From an uncultured Poribacteria bacterium (GTDB lineage Bacteria; Poribacteria; WGA-4E; WGA-3G): a stretch of DNA of 64,000 bases. Made by a program: the position numbers and the translations under genes. The stretch is taken from the NCBI GenBank assembly GCA_958295855.1, contig OY282383.1, positions 5,394,329 to 5,458,328 on the forward strand, given 5' to 3'. The number at the start of each line of letters is the position of its first letter. Within the stretch, counting starts at the first letter, position 1. Of this stretch, positions 35,462 through 44,154 are shown in pieces. A model generated the notes under the pieces. It ran no database searches and had not been told where the DNA came from. It saw only the letters and a list, made by a program, of their open reading frames with translations.

Positions 35462-36829
35462 ATGAACAAACCAAATATAATCTATATTCATTCACACGAT
35501 ACAGGGCGATATGTACAACCTTATGGGCACGCCATCCCGACGCCGAATATTCAAAAACTCGCGGAGGAGGGGGTTCTGTTTCGCAATGCCTTTTGTGCAA
35601 ACCCGACCTGTTCACCCTCGCGCGCCGCGTTGCTCACCGGCCAGTGGGCGCATAGCTGCGGCATGGGCGGATTGGCAAACCGTGGGTGGAGTCTCCCGGT
35701 ACCAGAACATCTCATCCCGCATACCTTGAACCGAGCCGGTTACGTCACCGCGTTGGCGGGGTTCCAACATGTCGTGCGCGACATCAAGGAGACAGGCTAC
35801 CAGCATATTTTATCCGATGGAAGTGTCCGTGCAGGTGCTGAAGAACGCGCCCGTGCCTTCATCGCGGAAAAACATGATGCCCCCTTCTTCTTAGATGTCG
35901 GGTTTGGTGAAACACATCGCCGGGCGAAGGGCTTCGATCCGCCACCGGATGGTGAACCGAAAACCGATCCGCGGTATGTGAAACCGCCTGCACCCTTCCC
36001 AGATACACCTGTCACCCGGCAGGATATGGCGGAATACATAGATGCAGCGCGCACGCTGGATAGAAAAATGGGCGTGGTTTTTGATGCGCTTGAAGAGAAC
36101 GGACTCGCCGAGAATACGCTTGTGATATGCACCACCGACCACGGGCTTGCGTTCCCGCGCATGAAATGTCACCTCACCGACCCCGGTATCGGTGTGATGC
36201 TCATCGTCCGCGGGCCCGGCGGTTTTGAAAGGGGACAAGTCGTAGACGGGCTGGTTAGCCAAGTAGATGTGTTTCCGACGCTCTGCGAATTGATAGGTAT
36301 TGAAGCCCCCGAGTGGTTGCAAGGCACATCCATTTTACCGCTCGTTCGCGGTGAAGCGGATGATGTCCGCGATGCCGTTTTTGCCGAAGTCAATTACCAT
36401 TGTTGTTATGAACCGCAACGCGCTATCCGAACGAAACGGTGGAAATATATCGAACGTTATGACAATGCAGAGAAATGGGCACTGCCGAACTGTGATGACA
36501 GCATCAGTAAAACCTTTATGATAGAACACGGTTGGGATGAGCAACATGTTTCATCTCGGCGGTTATATGATCTGGTGTTCGATCCCTCGGAGGCACATAA
36601 CCTCGCAGGGCATTACGATTGTGAAATGGTTTTGGCAGATCTGTGTGCCCGTTTGGACCGGTGGGGCACCGAAACGGGGGACCCGGTGCGCAGAAATCAG
36701 ATGATGGTGCCGCCAGAGACGGCTGTACTGAACGATCCGACGGATGTGTCACCTGGTGACAAGCGTTATCCGGCGGCAGAAGTTCTGGAAAAGAGCAAAG
36801 TGCTGTCACACACCAGAATCGGCGTTTGA
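35462..36829 (+). CDS. Sulfatase 1 (formylglycine, CSPSR type)
   Basis: This 455-residue enzyme hydrolyses a sulfate ester. It starts with the metal-binding IIYIHSHDTGRY, where the first Asp pair of the family is HD, and has the activation motif NPTCSPSRAALLTGQ in which the cysteine is converted to formylglycine. VICTTDHGLAFPRMKCHLTDPGIGVMLIV supplies the second metal site and the catalytic lysine. There is no signal peptide at the start I chose, so a cytoplasmic enzyme is possible; the maturase is not in the window. A GTG at 35444 is an alternative start. It lies next to the ThuA and oxidoreductase genes, suggesting sulfated sugar catabolism. Confidence 0.9.
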   Translation: MNKPNIIYIHSHDTGRYVQPYGHAIPTPNIQKLAEEGVLFRNAFCANPTCSPSRAALLTGQWAHSCGMGGLANRGWSLPVPEHLIPHTLNRAGYVTALAGFQHVVRDIKETGYQHILSDGSVRAGAEERARAFIAEKHDAPFFLDVGFGETHRRAKGFDPPPDGEPKTDPRYVKPPAPFPDTPVTRQDMAEYIDAARTLDRKMGVVFDALEENGLAENTLVICTTDHGLAFPRMKCHLTDPGIGVMLIVRGPGGFERGQVVDGLVSQVDVFPTLCELIGIEAPEWLQGTSILPLVRGEADDVRDAVFAEVNYHCCYEPQRAIRTKRWKYIERYDNAEKWALPNCDDSISKTFMIEHGWDEQHVSSRRLYDLVFDPSEAHNLAGHYDCEMVLADLCARLDRWGTETGDPVRRNQMMVPPETAVLNDPTDVSPGDKRYPAAEVLEKSKVLSHTRIGV

Positions 36830-36895
36830 GCCTCATCAGCCACTCGCAGAAATCCGATAAATCCGCGATGTGCATTCAGACATCCGGCAAACAGA

Positions 36896-37192
36896 TTAAA
36901 GCCGGGCACCTACCCACAACGCGCCCCGGCGAATAACTGTCTGAAAACTTGGATTTTCAAGCACTGCCATATCGTGCCCGAGTGCGAAGTAAAAGACTCT
37001 GCCCTCGCCGTACGTGTGGTGGAATGCCATGACATGCGTCTCATCTTTCGTCTCGTCATAAGCGTGCATCAGATGGTGTGATGCAGCAGGATTATGTTTG
37101 AGATAGTAGAGTTCATCCGTTACCTCAAAATCGGCTAAGCCTTCGGTAATCGGATGCACGGGGTCGCTCACATTGACGGTGAAGCCCATGTG
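36896..37192 (-). pseudogene. ThuA-like protein, C-terminal half (cut by IS element)
   Basis: The minus-strand frame reads HMGFTVNVSDPVHPITEGLADF, then DELYYLKHNP and VMAFHHTYGEGRVFYFALGHD, the characteristic second half of ThuA-domain proteins (trehalose-utilisation family, glutamine-amidotransferase-like fold). It joins in frame to the N-terminal half at 38616-38957 if 37193-38615 is removed, giving a normal-sized protein of 212 residues. Alone it lacks the first half of the fold and a start signal. Confidence 0.85.
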
Positions 37193-38615
37193 ATATACTC
37201 CCCCAGCTGAAGCAGTGGGGAAACCTCTTACCCCGTGCCAGCAAGGTGGATTGTGGTATCAACAAGGGTTGCTCGCCGAGGCGAGTCTGATACCCTCTCC
37301 GCCAAAGGTTGATATCCCAACCTTAAGAATGTTTATCGCCGCATTCACATCTCTATCATGCAGGGTTTTACACACATGACAATACCACTCCCGGTCTTTG
37401 AGTTCCAGAAACATCACACGCTGTCCACAATTGTGGCATATCGGAGTTGTGGCTTCCCAACGCCAGATGGTTTCCACACGCTTGCATCGTTTATGTGCCT
37501 GCCATCGTATCTTTTGCATGAACTCACCGAAGCCGAGGTCAGAGATTTTCTTTCCCCACAGGCGTTTCATACCTTTGAGATTCAAGTCCTCGAAGAAACA
37601 TACGTCAAACAGACGGACAAGGTGCAATGCCAGTTTCCAGTGATGGTCTTCGCGTTGGCGAGTGATCTTGCGGTGTGTTCGGGCGTAGTGTTTGCGTGCG
37701 CGTTCACGATTGTGACTACCGCGCTTTTTTCGCGACAACGCTCGATTCGCTTTTGCAACCTTGGCAGCAGACTTTTTGTAGAATTGTGGCGATGGGTATT
37801 TCTTACCATCAGAACAAGTCAAGAACGTCTTGAGACCGAAATCAAACCCTGCAGTCTGACCCGTCTTCGGTTCGGGACTCAAGCCTTCGTCATCGATAAC
37901 GATGGTGAGATACCAATCGCCCAGTGTGTCACGTTTCACGGTGACACGTTTCACGTTGCCTTCGAGGGGACGGTGCAGCCAAAAGCGATACCAACGCCCA
38001 GCAAGGCGTATCTTACCCACAGGGACGCGTCTTTTGTCACACAATTTATCAGATACCTGTTCTATTTTAACCTGCGTGCCAGCAAACGTCATGGAGCGGT
38101 ATTTACGCCACCCCTTGAACTTGGGAGGACGCTTCGCCCGGCGCTCAAAGAAGTTAATATAGCCACGCTCAATGCGTTTCAGGCACTCTTGCAAAGCCCA
38201 CGCAGGCGGTTTCTTCCAGTGGGAAAACTTCCTGAGACGTTTCAACTTCGTCAGGTGCTTGGCGAGGCGATAGTAATTCGCGCGTTTGTAACCTTCAGAC
38301 TTTCCGTAGATACGGTAGTGCCTACGGGACAGAGCAATGAAGTGGTTATGCACCTGACTGATGAGACGCGTGTTAGACATCAAATGCCTATTGCGTTTAT
38401 GAGATTGTATTTTGTATTTAAAGGTTCGCATTGTTTGCTCCAGCATTGTTCCCGTTTGCATACGGCTGCGGTAGAGACCGCGTCTTGCGACGCGGATGCA
38501 AATCTCTACCAACAATGCTTGAAGTATTATACACTATTTTGCAAAGTCATGCAAATGTTTTTTGCGTTTTCTACATCCCCACGCTGAAGCATGGGGTTTT
38601 GAAAACGGGGAGTTG
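37193..38615 (-). mobile_element. IS605/IS1341-type element inserted in a ThuA gene
   Basis: The element of about 1.42 kb carries only tnpB and no tnpA. Its ends hold matching subterminal hairpins: CCCCATGCTTCAGCGTGGGG at the left (38577-38596) and CCCCACTGCTTCAGCTGGGG at the right (37201-37220), minus strand. Insertion follows CCTTAT and makes no target duplication, as known for IS200/IS605 transposition. Removal restores the host frame ...GHSPY-HMGFTV... exactly. End positions are uncertain by two or three bases because CA is shared by the element and the target. Confidence 0.88.
37259..38431 (-). CDS. tnpB: TnpB RNA-guided nuclease (element in ThuA)
   Basis: A 390-residue TnpB/OrfB. The RuvC-like acids are all present: Asp in AGFDFGLKTF, Glu in CFFEDLNLKGM and Asp in HDRDVNAAINI. 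The zinc ribbon is CHNCG...WYCHVC. The N-terminus (MRTFKYKIQSHKRNRHL) matches the family and has GGAG 6-7 nt before the ATG at 38431; longer frames to 38515 are unlikely. TnpB proteins of this type are programmable endonucleases that use an omega-RNA made from the right end of the element. The intact active site suggests it is or recently was functional. No TnpA lies nearby, so it must be moved in trans. Confidence 0.92.
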   Translation of the reverse strand: MRTFKYKIQSHKRNRHLMSNTRLISQVHNHFIALSRRHYRIYGKSEGYKRANYYRLAKHLTKLKRLRKFSHWKKPPAWALQECLKRIERGYINFFERRAKRPPKFKGWRKYRSMTFAGTQVKIEQVSDKLCDKRRVPVGKIRLAGRWYRFWLHRPLEGNVKRVTVKRDTLGDWYLTIVIDDEGLSPEPKTGQTAGFDFGLKTFLTCSDGKKYPSPQFYKKSAAKVAKANRALSRKKRGSHNRERARKHYARTHRKITRQREDHHWKLALHLVRLFDVCFFEDLNLKGMKRLWGKKISDLGFGEFMQKIRWQAHKRCKRVETIWRWEATTPICHNCGQRVMFLELKDREWYCHVCKTLHDRDVNAAINILKVGISTFGGEGIRLASASNPC

Positions 38616-38957
38616 ATAAGGGCTATGCCCATTGAAAAAGCCGTTGAGCATGCCGTGGTAGCCTTCAGATTCTCGGAAGGAGGCTGCCGCGGTGTGCAAC
38701 CCGAGAAATCCGCCGCCTGTCCGGATATAGCTAAGCAAGCCTGCCTCTTGTGCTGCCGTGAGTTCCCCGACATCAGTATAGAAAAGTACGGTGTGATATG
38801 CGTCAAGCCCATCGGCGAGCACAGCGTAGTCTCGCGAGAAATCGGCTTCAATATTGTCTGTGTTGTTAAGCATCGCTGTTAAGAACTGTCCGTTCACCGC
38901 GTGAGCGTGGTAAATACCTTCTGTCCCGACAAATACGAGCAATTTAAGCGTTCCCAT
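38616..38957 (-). pseudogene. ThuA-like protein, N-terminal half (cut by IS element)
   Basis: 114 codons starting MGTLKLLVFVGTEGIYHAHAVN with AGGAGATAAAG before the ATG. FSRDYAVLADGLDAYHTVLFYTD and RTGGGFLGLHTAAASF are classical ThuA motifs. The frame continues into the IS element for 15 foreign residues before a stop. The other half is at 36896-37192. In a cluster with a sulfatase and zinc/Gfo oxidoreductases it probably belonged to sugar catabolism. Confidence 0.87.
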
Positions 38958-39067
38958 CTTTATCTCCTTTCCTATTGTTGGTTATCAGTTATGCGTTTTC
39001 AGTTAAGAGGGACTTTGGTTTAACGACAACCCGCTTTAACCGACAACTGACAACTGATAACAGCCAG

Positions 39068-40099
39068 CTAATTGTTAGGCATCACGAGTACTTTGACAGA
39101 TCCGTGTTCATCACGGCCCGCGGCAACGGCGAATGCTTGGGTAATATCGTCCAAGTTAAACCGGTGCGTAACTAGGGGGTTCGGAGCTAGTTTGCCTGCT
39201 GCGAGCAAGTCAATAGCGATTTGAAACTCGGTTTTCCCACCGCGTCTGCCGTAACAGAAGGCCCAGATCACTGTGAGTTCTCGGCTCCGTGCGAACCGTT
39301 CTGAAAAGGTGAGCGGCGTACGATGCCCACCTACCATGCAGACGCGTCCCCGTTTCGCGGCAATCTCTGTTGCCTGCTCCAGTGTATTCGCGGTGCCGCC
39401 GACTGCTTCAAAGACGACATCCGCGCCTCTGCCATCGCTCCAGTCTTTAATAGCCTCCACAGCCTCTGTCTTATCTACGTTAATAGGCACGGCTCCCACT
39501 GCCTCATGGGCGATGTGTATGGGGCCATCCGGCTTTCCCAACATAGCGATAGAGGTTGCGCCCGCAACATCTGCCACTTGTGCAATTGTCAATCCGACGG
39601 GACCGCTGCCAATAATAGCGACGCGATCTCCGGGGGACACCATCGCTCTGTTGACAGCATGGACTGCCACAGCGTAGACCTCCGCTAGCGCGCCACCTTC
39701 AGCGGAGACGCTCTCTGGCAAGGCATACACATTCGCTGTGCGTGCAACCATGAACTCCGCAAAGCCACCCCCACCATGCCGCAAATTTGAACAGATATTG
39801 TAGTAGCCGTTGAAGCATTCCGGGCAGTTGTTGCATGGGCTAATGGGTTCAACCGCCACGCGCGCCCCTTTTTCATGGCCTGTAACGCCCCTGCCTATGT
39901 CGATAATCTCTCCTGTTAATTCATGCCCGCCAATACGAGGAGTTAAAGGCTTCTCTGGTTGATGATGGTACCCGTGCAAGTCGCTCCCACAGATGCCAGC
40001 TGCTTCGACTTGTACGAGTACCTGTCCTTCTTCGGGCGTTGGATCCGGTACGGTTTCAACCCTGATGTCTTTTCCACCGTAAAATTGTGCTGCTTTCAC
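39068..40099 (-). CDS. Zinc-dependent alcohol/polyol dehydrogenase
   Basis: This 343-residue MDR protein has catalytic zinc motif GICGSDLHGYHH, GGHELTG, structural zinc segment CNNCPECFNGYYNIC and cofactor loop VAIIGSGPVGLTIA. DVVFEAVGGTANTLEQA and VCMVGGHRTPL follow. It likely oxidises a sugar alcohol or sugar acid with NAD(P). It lies upstream (on the minus strand) of the interrupted ThuA gene and is divergent from a Gfo/Idh gene, so the three probably served one catabolic pathway. The ATG has no strong Shine-Dalgarno; GCGAATGTG lies just before it. Confidence 0.87.
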   Translation of the reverse strand: MKAAQFYGGKDIRVETVPDPTPEEGQVLVQVEAAGICGSDLHGYHHQPEKPLTPRIGGHELTGEIIDIGRGVTGHEKGARVAVEPISPCNNCPECFNGYYNICSNLRHGGGGFAEFMVARTANVYALPESVSAEGGALAEVYAVAVHAVNRAMVSPGDRVAIIGSGPVGLTIAQVADVAGATSIAMLGKPDGPIHIAHEAVGAVPINVDKTEAVEAIKDWSDGRGADVVFEAVGGTANTLEQATEIAAKRGRVCMVGGHRTPLTFSERFARSRELTVIWAFCYGRRGGKTEFQIAIDLLAAGKLAPNPLVTHRFNLDDITQAFAVAAGRDEHGSVKVLVMPNN

Positions 40100-40171
40100 A
40101 TTCGCCTCCGCACTTGTAGGCGCGGTTTCTCACCGCGTACTTCTCTTCTTGAACGTTAGTAGTCTATTTAA

Positions 40172-40200
40172 AATATAGCACACATTGGGAATTGTGTCAA
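40172..40200 (-). promoter_or_regulatory. Sigma-70 promoter for the dehydrogenase at 39068
   Basis: Minus-strand TTGACA (40200-40195), 17-nt spacer, TATATT (40177-40172). It is 73 bases upstream of the ATG at 40099. Confidence 0.75.
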
Positions 40201-40352
40201 TTGCTTATGCATTCTGAGCGGGGCTTAAACACACAGGTGGAGTCTATTAACTCTAATTTATCATTAACGGAGGCAACGGTGAGATATTTTTTTATCGCAT
40301 AGCGTGGCAATTTCATGCCGAGGGTTTCAAACGTGTTTCCACAATATTTCGC

Positions 40353-40382
40353 TTGACTTCAAAGTCAGAAATGCGTTAAAAT
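40353..40382 (+). promoter_or_regulatory. Probable promoter for the Gfo/Idh gene
   Basis: TTGACT (40353-40358), 18-nt spacer, TAAAAT (40377-40382). TATAAT at 40391-40396 is a further -10-like sequence; the region between the divergent genes (40100-40415) holds nothing else recognisable. Confidence 0.5.
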
Positions 40383-40415
40383 CAATAAGGTATAATCCCT
40401 GATGAGGAGGAATGA

Positions 40416-41474
40416 ATGCGAACAGTTAAATTAGGCTTGATTGGGGCGGGGGGTATCGCGCAGGCGCATTGCGGCACGATTGCGAACATTGAGGGTGCTG
40501 AGATTATCGCCGCTGCCGACCTTATTCCTGCGAACCGAGAGCGAGCCAAAGAACAGTGGGGCATCCAAAACACGTTTGATGATTACAATGAAATGCTCAA
40601 AATGGACGAGATCGAGGCAGTGTACGTGTGTACCCCGACAGGTGTGCATGCTGCACCTACCGTCGCTGCGCTGAATGCCGGAAAACATGTTTTCTGCGAA
40701 AAGCCTATGGAGGCGACGTTGGACGCTGCCGCTTCAATGTGGCGTGCCGCACAAGAAAACGATAAAATTCTGATGATAGGTTTGAAACTCCGCTATTCGC
40801 CACAGGTGATTAAGGCGAAGGAGATTGTTGACGCTGGCACACTCGGTGATATCTACTACGTTGAGACCGTTGCCGACCGGCGGCGCGGGAATCCGGGGGG
40901 CAGTTTCATCCGAAAGGCAACAGCCGGTCTCGGCGCGTCTGCAGACATCGGCGTTTATGCATTGGATACCGCGCTCTATCTGATGGGACACCCCACACCT
41001 GTCGCGGTCTCTGGCATTACCTCTAACTATCTGAGCCGCCACAACACCTGGAACCCGGCGCTCCGAGAGACAGAGGTTGAAGATTTCGGGGTAGGCTGGG
41101 TAGTTTTCGAGAACGGTGCGCGTATGGTTTTCAAGACGTGTTGGTGCATGAATATGGACTCGCTTGGCGGCACTATTTTCCTCGGTAAGAAAGCGGGGCT
41201 CCGCCTCGGTATCGGCGAAGTCCGTGGCCCGCAGGATGGCGTGCGCGTCTATGGTGACAAAGGTGGCGAGATTCACGACCGGGAGTTCACCAAGTTTGAA
41301 TCGGTTGATGTGTTCCGGGCTGAAGATACGGCGTTTATTGATGCGGTTCGTGAGGGGAAGCCTTCGCCGATTGCCCCGTACGGTGTGATGCTCACGAACG
41401 TTATCATTCAGGGAGTCATCGATTCCTCAAATGCGGGCGGACGCGAGGTAGCCGTGACGGTGCCGACTTTATAA
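40416..41474 (+). CDS. Gfo/Idh/MocA-family oxidoreductase
   Basis: A 352-residue NAD(P)-dependent sugar oxidoreductase with Rossmann loop LGLIGAGGIAQAH, the VCTPTGVHAA strand, the catalytic CEKPMEATLDAA motif and a C-terminal domain containing GASADIGVYALDTALYLMGHP. AGGAGG lies 5-6 nt before the ATG. It is divergent from a zinc dehydrogenase and close to an interrupted ThuA gene; that trio is common in sugar-catabolic islands. Substrate not determinable from sequence. Confidence 0.9.
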   Translation: MRTVKLGLIGAGGIAQAHCGTIANIEGAEIIAAADLIPANRERAKEQWGIQNTFDDYNEMLKMDEIEAVYVCTPTGVHAAPTVAALNAGKHVFCEKPMEATLDAAASMWRAAQENDKILMIGLKLRYSPQVIKAKEIVDAGTLGDIYYVETVADRRRGNPGGSFIRKATAGLGASADIGVYALDTALYLMGHPTPVAVSGITSNYLSRHNTWNPALRETEVEDFGVGWVVFENGARMVFKTCWCMNMDSLGGTIFLGKKAGLRLGIGEVRGPQDGVRVYGDKGGEIHDREFTKFESVDVFRAEDTAFIDAVREGKPSPIAPYGVMLTNVIIQGVIDSSNAGGREVAVTVPTL

Positions 41475-41590
41475 TTTGTCAGACGAGGTGTCTGTGCCTC
41501 TGTCCTATCAGACTGACGAGGGCTCGGTGCAGTGCTGCAAAACCTATACAAATCTAATCAAACCTCGTCAAATCTTTCAGGTTAAATTCC

Positions 41591-41621
41591 TTGACATCTG
41601 GGAATAGAGATATGCTATAAT
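41591..41621 (+). promoter_or_regulatory. Possible promoter of the second tnpB
   Basis: TTGACA (41591-41596) and TATAAT (41616-41621) are consensus boxes, but the spacer is 19 nt. A 113-base leader precedes the ATG and contains GGGCGGAG...CTCCGCCC, able to form a hairpin. Confidence 0.5.
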
Positions 41622-41738
41622 AGTGTTATCGTGTGAGGGCGGAGAGTGTTAACTTCAGCATCCCGCTGTTGTCTCCGCCCACTTCAATTAGCACGGAAGC
41701 GAAGCACGTGCATACGAACCCCGAAGGAAGGTATCTCG

Positions 41739-42827
41739 ATGTCTCTGCGAACGCAGAAGATTCAACTAGACCCAAATAACAAGCAGGCGACGGCTATGGC
41801 TCAGCACTGCGGTTATGCCCGTGTTGCGTATAATGCCGCGCTGTCTTCATTCAAGAGCGGATTAGACGATGGCAATTGGAAGACACTCTATGACATCAAA
41901 AAGGAATTCAATGCTCGTAAACGTGAAGTCTTTCCTTGGTGTGATGAGATGAGTCAGAACGCCAGCAAGAATGCCATTCATCATTTTAGCGATGCAGTCA
42001 GAAGATGGAAGAGCGGTCAGAACAGGTTTCCTAAGCCTAAAAACCGAAGTGGTAAACATAGTTACCAAGCGGATAACGGCATGAATTCTGTTCGCGTGGA
42101 ACGGAAGAGAGTCGAACTGCCTGTGATTGGTTGGGTGAGAATGCATGAAGAATTGCGTTGGACAGGCGATATCGGCAGAGTCGTTGTCTCCCGAAAAGAC
42201 GACAAGTGGTTTGTATCTATTCTGGTCCACACTGATGAAGGTAATTCGATGGTTCAGATGCCACTGATTGATGACCGGCTGCCTGTAGGCGTTGATGTGG
42301 GTATCAATACACTGGCAACGTGTAGTGATGGCACAAAGTATGAGAACCCCCGGCCCCTGAAGCGTTATCTGCGAAAGTTGAGGCGTGCTGGGCGAATGCT
42401 GTCACGGAAGACAAGGTTCTCTAACAACTGGCATAAGGCACGGAAACGGCTTACCAGCATTCACTATAGAGTCTCCTGCATCAGATTGGATAGTCATCAT
42501 AAAGCAAGCACGTCCATCGTTCGGAAAGCTTCGGCTATTGGTATTGAGACGTTGAACGTCTCTGGCTTGCTGAAAAATCGGAAGCTGGCGAAGGCGTTAT
42601 CTGATTCGGCCCTGTCTAAATTCTTGACGATGATAAAGTATAAAGCCGAGCGGCGTGGTATCCCCATCACGGAAGCATCAATGTTCTTTGCGAGTAGTAA
42701 GACGTGCAGTTCATGTGGACACAAAAAAGCGGAGTTGAATCTCTCCGAACGCACATATCATTGCACCGAGTGTAGTTTCACGTGCGACAGAGATGTCAAC
42801 GCTGCAATGAACTTGTGTCCTGTATAA
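41739..42827 (+). CDS. tnpB: TnpB RNA-guided nuclease (second element)
   Basis: A 362-residue TnpB only distantly related to the copy at 37259. N-terminus MSLRTQKIQLDPNNKQATAM is typical, with AAGGAAGG about 6 nt upstream. RuvC acids: Asp in VGVDVGINTLATC, Glu in IGIETLNVSGL, Asp in CDRDVNAAMNL. Zinc ribbon: CSSCG...YHCTEC. The protein stops five residues after the last RuvC motif, shorter than many relatives, but nothing essential is missing. The downstream 150 bases should encode the omega-RNA scaffold. Confidence 0.92.
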   Translation: MSLRTQKIQLDPNNKQATAMAQHCGYARVAYNAALSSFKSGLDDGNWKTLYDIKKEFNARKREVFPWCDEMSQNASKNAIHHFSDAVRRWKSGQNRFPKPKNRSGKHSYQADNGMNSVRVERKRVELPVIGWVRMHEELRWTGDIGRVVVSRKDDKWFVSILVHTDEGNSMVQMPLIDDRLPVGVDVGINTLATCSDGTKYENPRPLKRYLRKLRRAGRMLSRKTRFSNNWHKARKRLTSIHYRVSCIRLDSHHKASTSIVRKASAIGIETLNVSGLLKNRKLAKALSDSALSKFLTMIKYKAERRGIPITEASMFFASSKTCSSCGHKKAELNLSERTYHCTECSFTCDRDVNAAMNLCPV

Positions 42828-42849
42828 TCATCTTGTCGCCTCCAGCTCG

Positions 42850-42940
42850 GGGGAGACGTAAAACGCCTCTGGAGTTCGTGTAAGCCCTACGCGGGTAGGC
42901 AGTGAACGTTGAATGAGGAAGTGTGGTAACTGATGGAAGA
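42850..42940 (+). ncRNA. Probable omega-RNA scaffold of the second tnpB element
   Basis: Downstream of tnpB, GAGACGTAAAACGCCTCTGG, CCTAC-GCGG-GTAGG (42892-42905) and GTTGAATGAGGAAGT match the relic at 55590-55690, including a compensatory change in the hairpin. TnpB elements are known to derive their guide RNA from this end. Ends of the RNA are not defined. Confidence 0.55.
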
Positions 42941-43001
42941 ACCTTGCAATATTTGTCTTGGTTTGACCAGATATGTATAAATCCCACAAAGCGGCTATCA
43001 A

Positions 43002-43607
43002 ATGGCTTATAGCAATTTTACTTTAGAATCCGTTCGGACAGCGTTTGAATTAGAAACGATTGAGTCTATAGCCCTCTTTGCTGACATGGAGCCGATAACG
43101 CCGAGTTCACATTTCACAACGCAGTTGCGGAAAAAAGTGCCGTTAGCCGTTGCAATAGGTACAGAAAAAGCCCGCTCGGAGTTCATTATTGCCGATGTCT
43201 TATTTGAACTCCGCGAGCACTTCGATGGCCGCATCAGCCTTTTTTCAGGAGTTGATTTCAGCGTTGATGCAGAAAATGACTTAACCGGGGTGTGCGATTT
43301 TTTGATAAGTTTGTCGCCAGAACAATTTTTCGTAGAGGCACCTGTCATTGCTCTAGTTGAGGCAAAGAATGCCGATGTGACACTCGGGTTGGGCCAATGC
43401 GTTGCTGAAATGCTCGCTGCCCAACGCTTTAACGCTGAAAGAGGGAATAGCATTCCGTACGTTTATGGCACGACGACCTCCGGAACAGATTGGCTCTTCC
43501 TCAAATTAGAGGGGCAAAGGCTGCATATTGACATGGCAGTCTACACAATTACCCAGTGCGACAAGATTCTCGGCATCCTCTCAAGTATGGTACAACAAAA
43601 AGCGTAA
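43002..43607 (+). CDS. Small PD-(D/E)XK nuclease-like protein
   Basis: This 201-residue soluble protein has the restriction-endonuclease-like core pattern: TGVCDFLIS supplies an acidic residue after a beta strand, PVIALVEAKNADVTLGLGQCVAEMLAAQ supplies E-x-K followed by a helix with Gln, as in the QxxxY-type variants. The N-terminal part (FTLESVRTAFELETIESIALF) is helical. Homologous stand-alone proteins are common and of unknown role. It resembles the 236-residue protein at 46371 in the core but not overall. The start is an ATG with weak upstream signals. Confidence 0.6.
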   Translation: MAYSNFTLESVRTAFELETIESIALFADMEPITPSSHFTTQLRKKVPLAVAIGTEKARSEFIIADVLFELREHFDGRISLFSGVDFSVDAENDLTGVCDFLISLSPEQFFVEAPVIALVEAKNADVTLGLGQCVAEMLAAQRFNAERGNSIPYVYGTTTSGTDWLFLKLEGQRLHIDMAVYTITQCDKILGILSSMVQQKA

Positions 43608-43680
43608 AAAGGAAGTCAGCATACTCCATTATGCTGTACTCTAATATTGACATCACATGGAGCAAAGGAGGAATATGCCA

Positions 43681-44154
43681 ATGAAGTCTATTAAGATTGG
43701 GAAGAAAAAATTCAAGTTGGCATCCCGAATGGCACGGTTATACGCGTTATTTATAGATGTTGTGCTCTTAGGTAGCGTGCAAGTAGTTTTCACACTTCCT
43801 TTCTTATTTCTGGAGCCTTGGATGTACTTGAGCACACCGGCATTTTCTGCTCTTTTTACTGCTGCCTTGTGGACATCCGGTCTGTTGTTCATAGATGGTT
43901 TCAGAAACGGGCAGGGAGTAGGGAAGAAACTGTTGTCGTTACAGGTACTCCGGTTAAAAGATGGTAAACCGTGTACCTTCAAAGATGCTTTTCTTCGCCG
44001 CCTGGCAGGTGTCTTTCAACCACTGGATTTTCTCTGGTCGCTTGGAGAAAAACGACAACGGATGGGCGATAAGCTCGCTGAGACAGTTGTAGTGAGGTTT
44101 GAGCCAGAGTCGGAGAATTGGAAGTTGAAACCGAAGACCCAGAGCGGGTTTTAG
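43681..44154 (+). CDS. RDD-family membrane protein
   Basis: The 157-residue product has the RDD domain layout: ASRMARLYALFIDVVLLG with the conserved Arg and Asp, two to three transmembrane helices, FRNGQGVGKKLLSLQVL, and a last segment RQRMGDKLAETVVV. RDD proteins are small inner-membrane proteins of unsettled function. AGGAGG is 9 nt before the ATG at 43681 and 3 nt before an ATG at 43675, so the former is preferred. Its 3' end overlaps the PspA-like frame by 37 bases. Confidence 0.85.
   Translation: MKSIKIGKKKFKLASRMARLYALFIDVVLLGSVQVVFTLPFLFLEPWMYLSTPAFSALFTAALWTSGLLFIDGFRNGQGVGKKLLSLQVLRLKDGKPCTFKDAFLRRLAGVFQPLDFLWSLGEKRQRMGDKLAETVVVRFEPESENWKLKPKTQSGF

Larger units (their letters stand above)
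41550..42990 (+). mobile_element. Second IS605/IS1341-type element (tnpB only)
   Basis: The element includes tnpB at 41739-42827. Left-end sequence around 41550-41590 contains ACAAATCTAATCAAACC, and right-end sequence downstream of tnpB contains GAGACGTAAAACGCCT, CCTAC-GCGG-GTAGG and AGGAAGTGTGG. Both ends have recognisable counterparts in the relic at 55265-55780, which supports the boundaries roughly; exact ends are not certain. No tnpA is present. Confidence 0.65.

Noticed and set aside
37358-38587. Long open frame (409 codons) opposite tnpB
   Set aside because: It is the antisense shadow of TnpB and shows no domain, start signal or sensible composition.
42850-42940. Compensatory pairing in the longer CCAG/CTGG stem of the omega-RNA
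   Set aside because: The relic's ACAG/CTGT pair is not in the same register as the element's CCAG/CTGG, so covariation could not be claimed for that stem.
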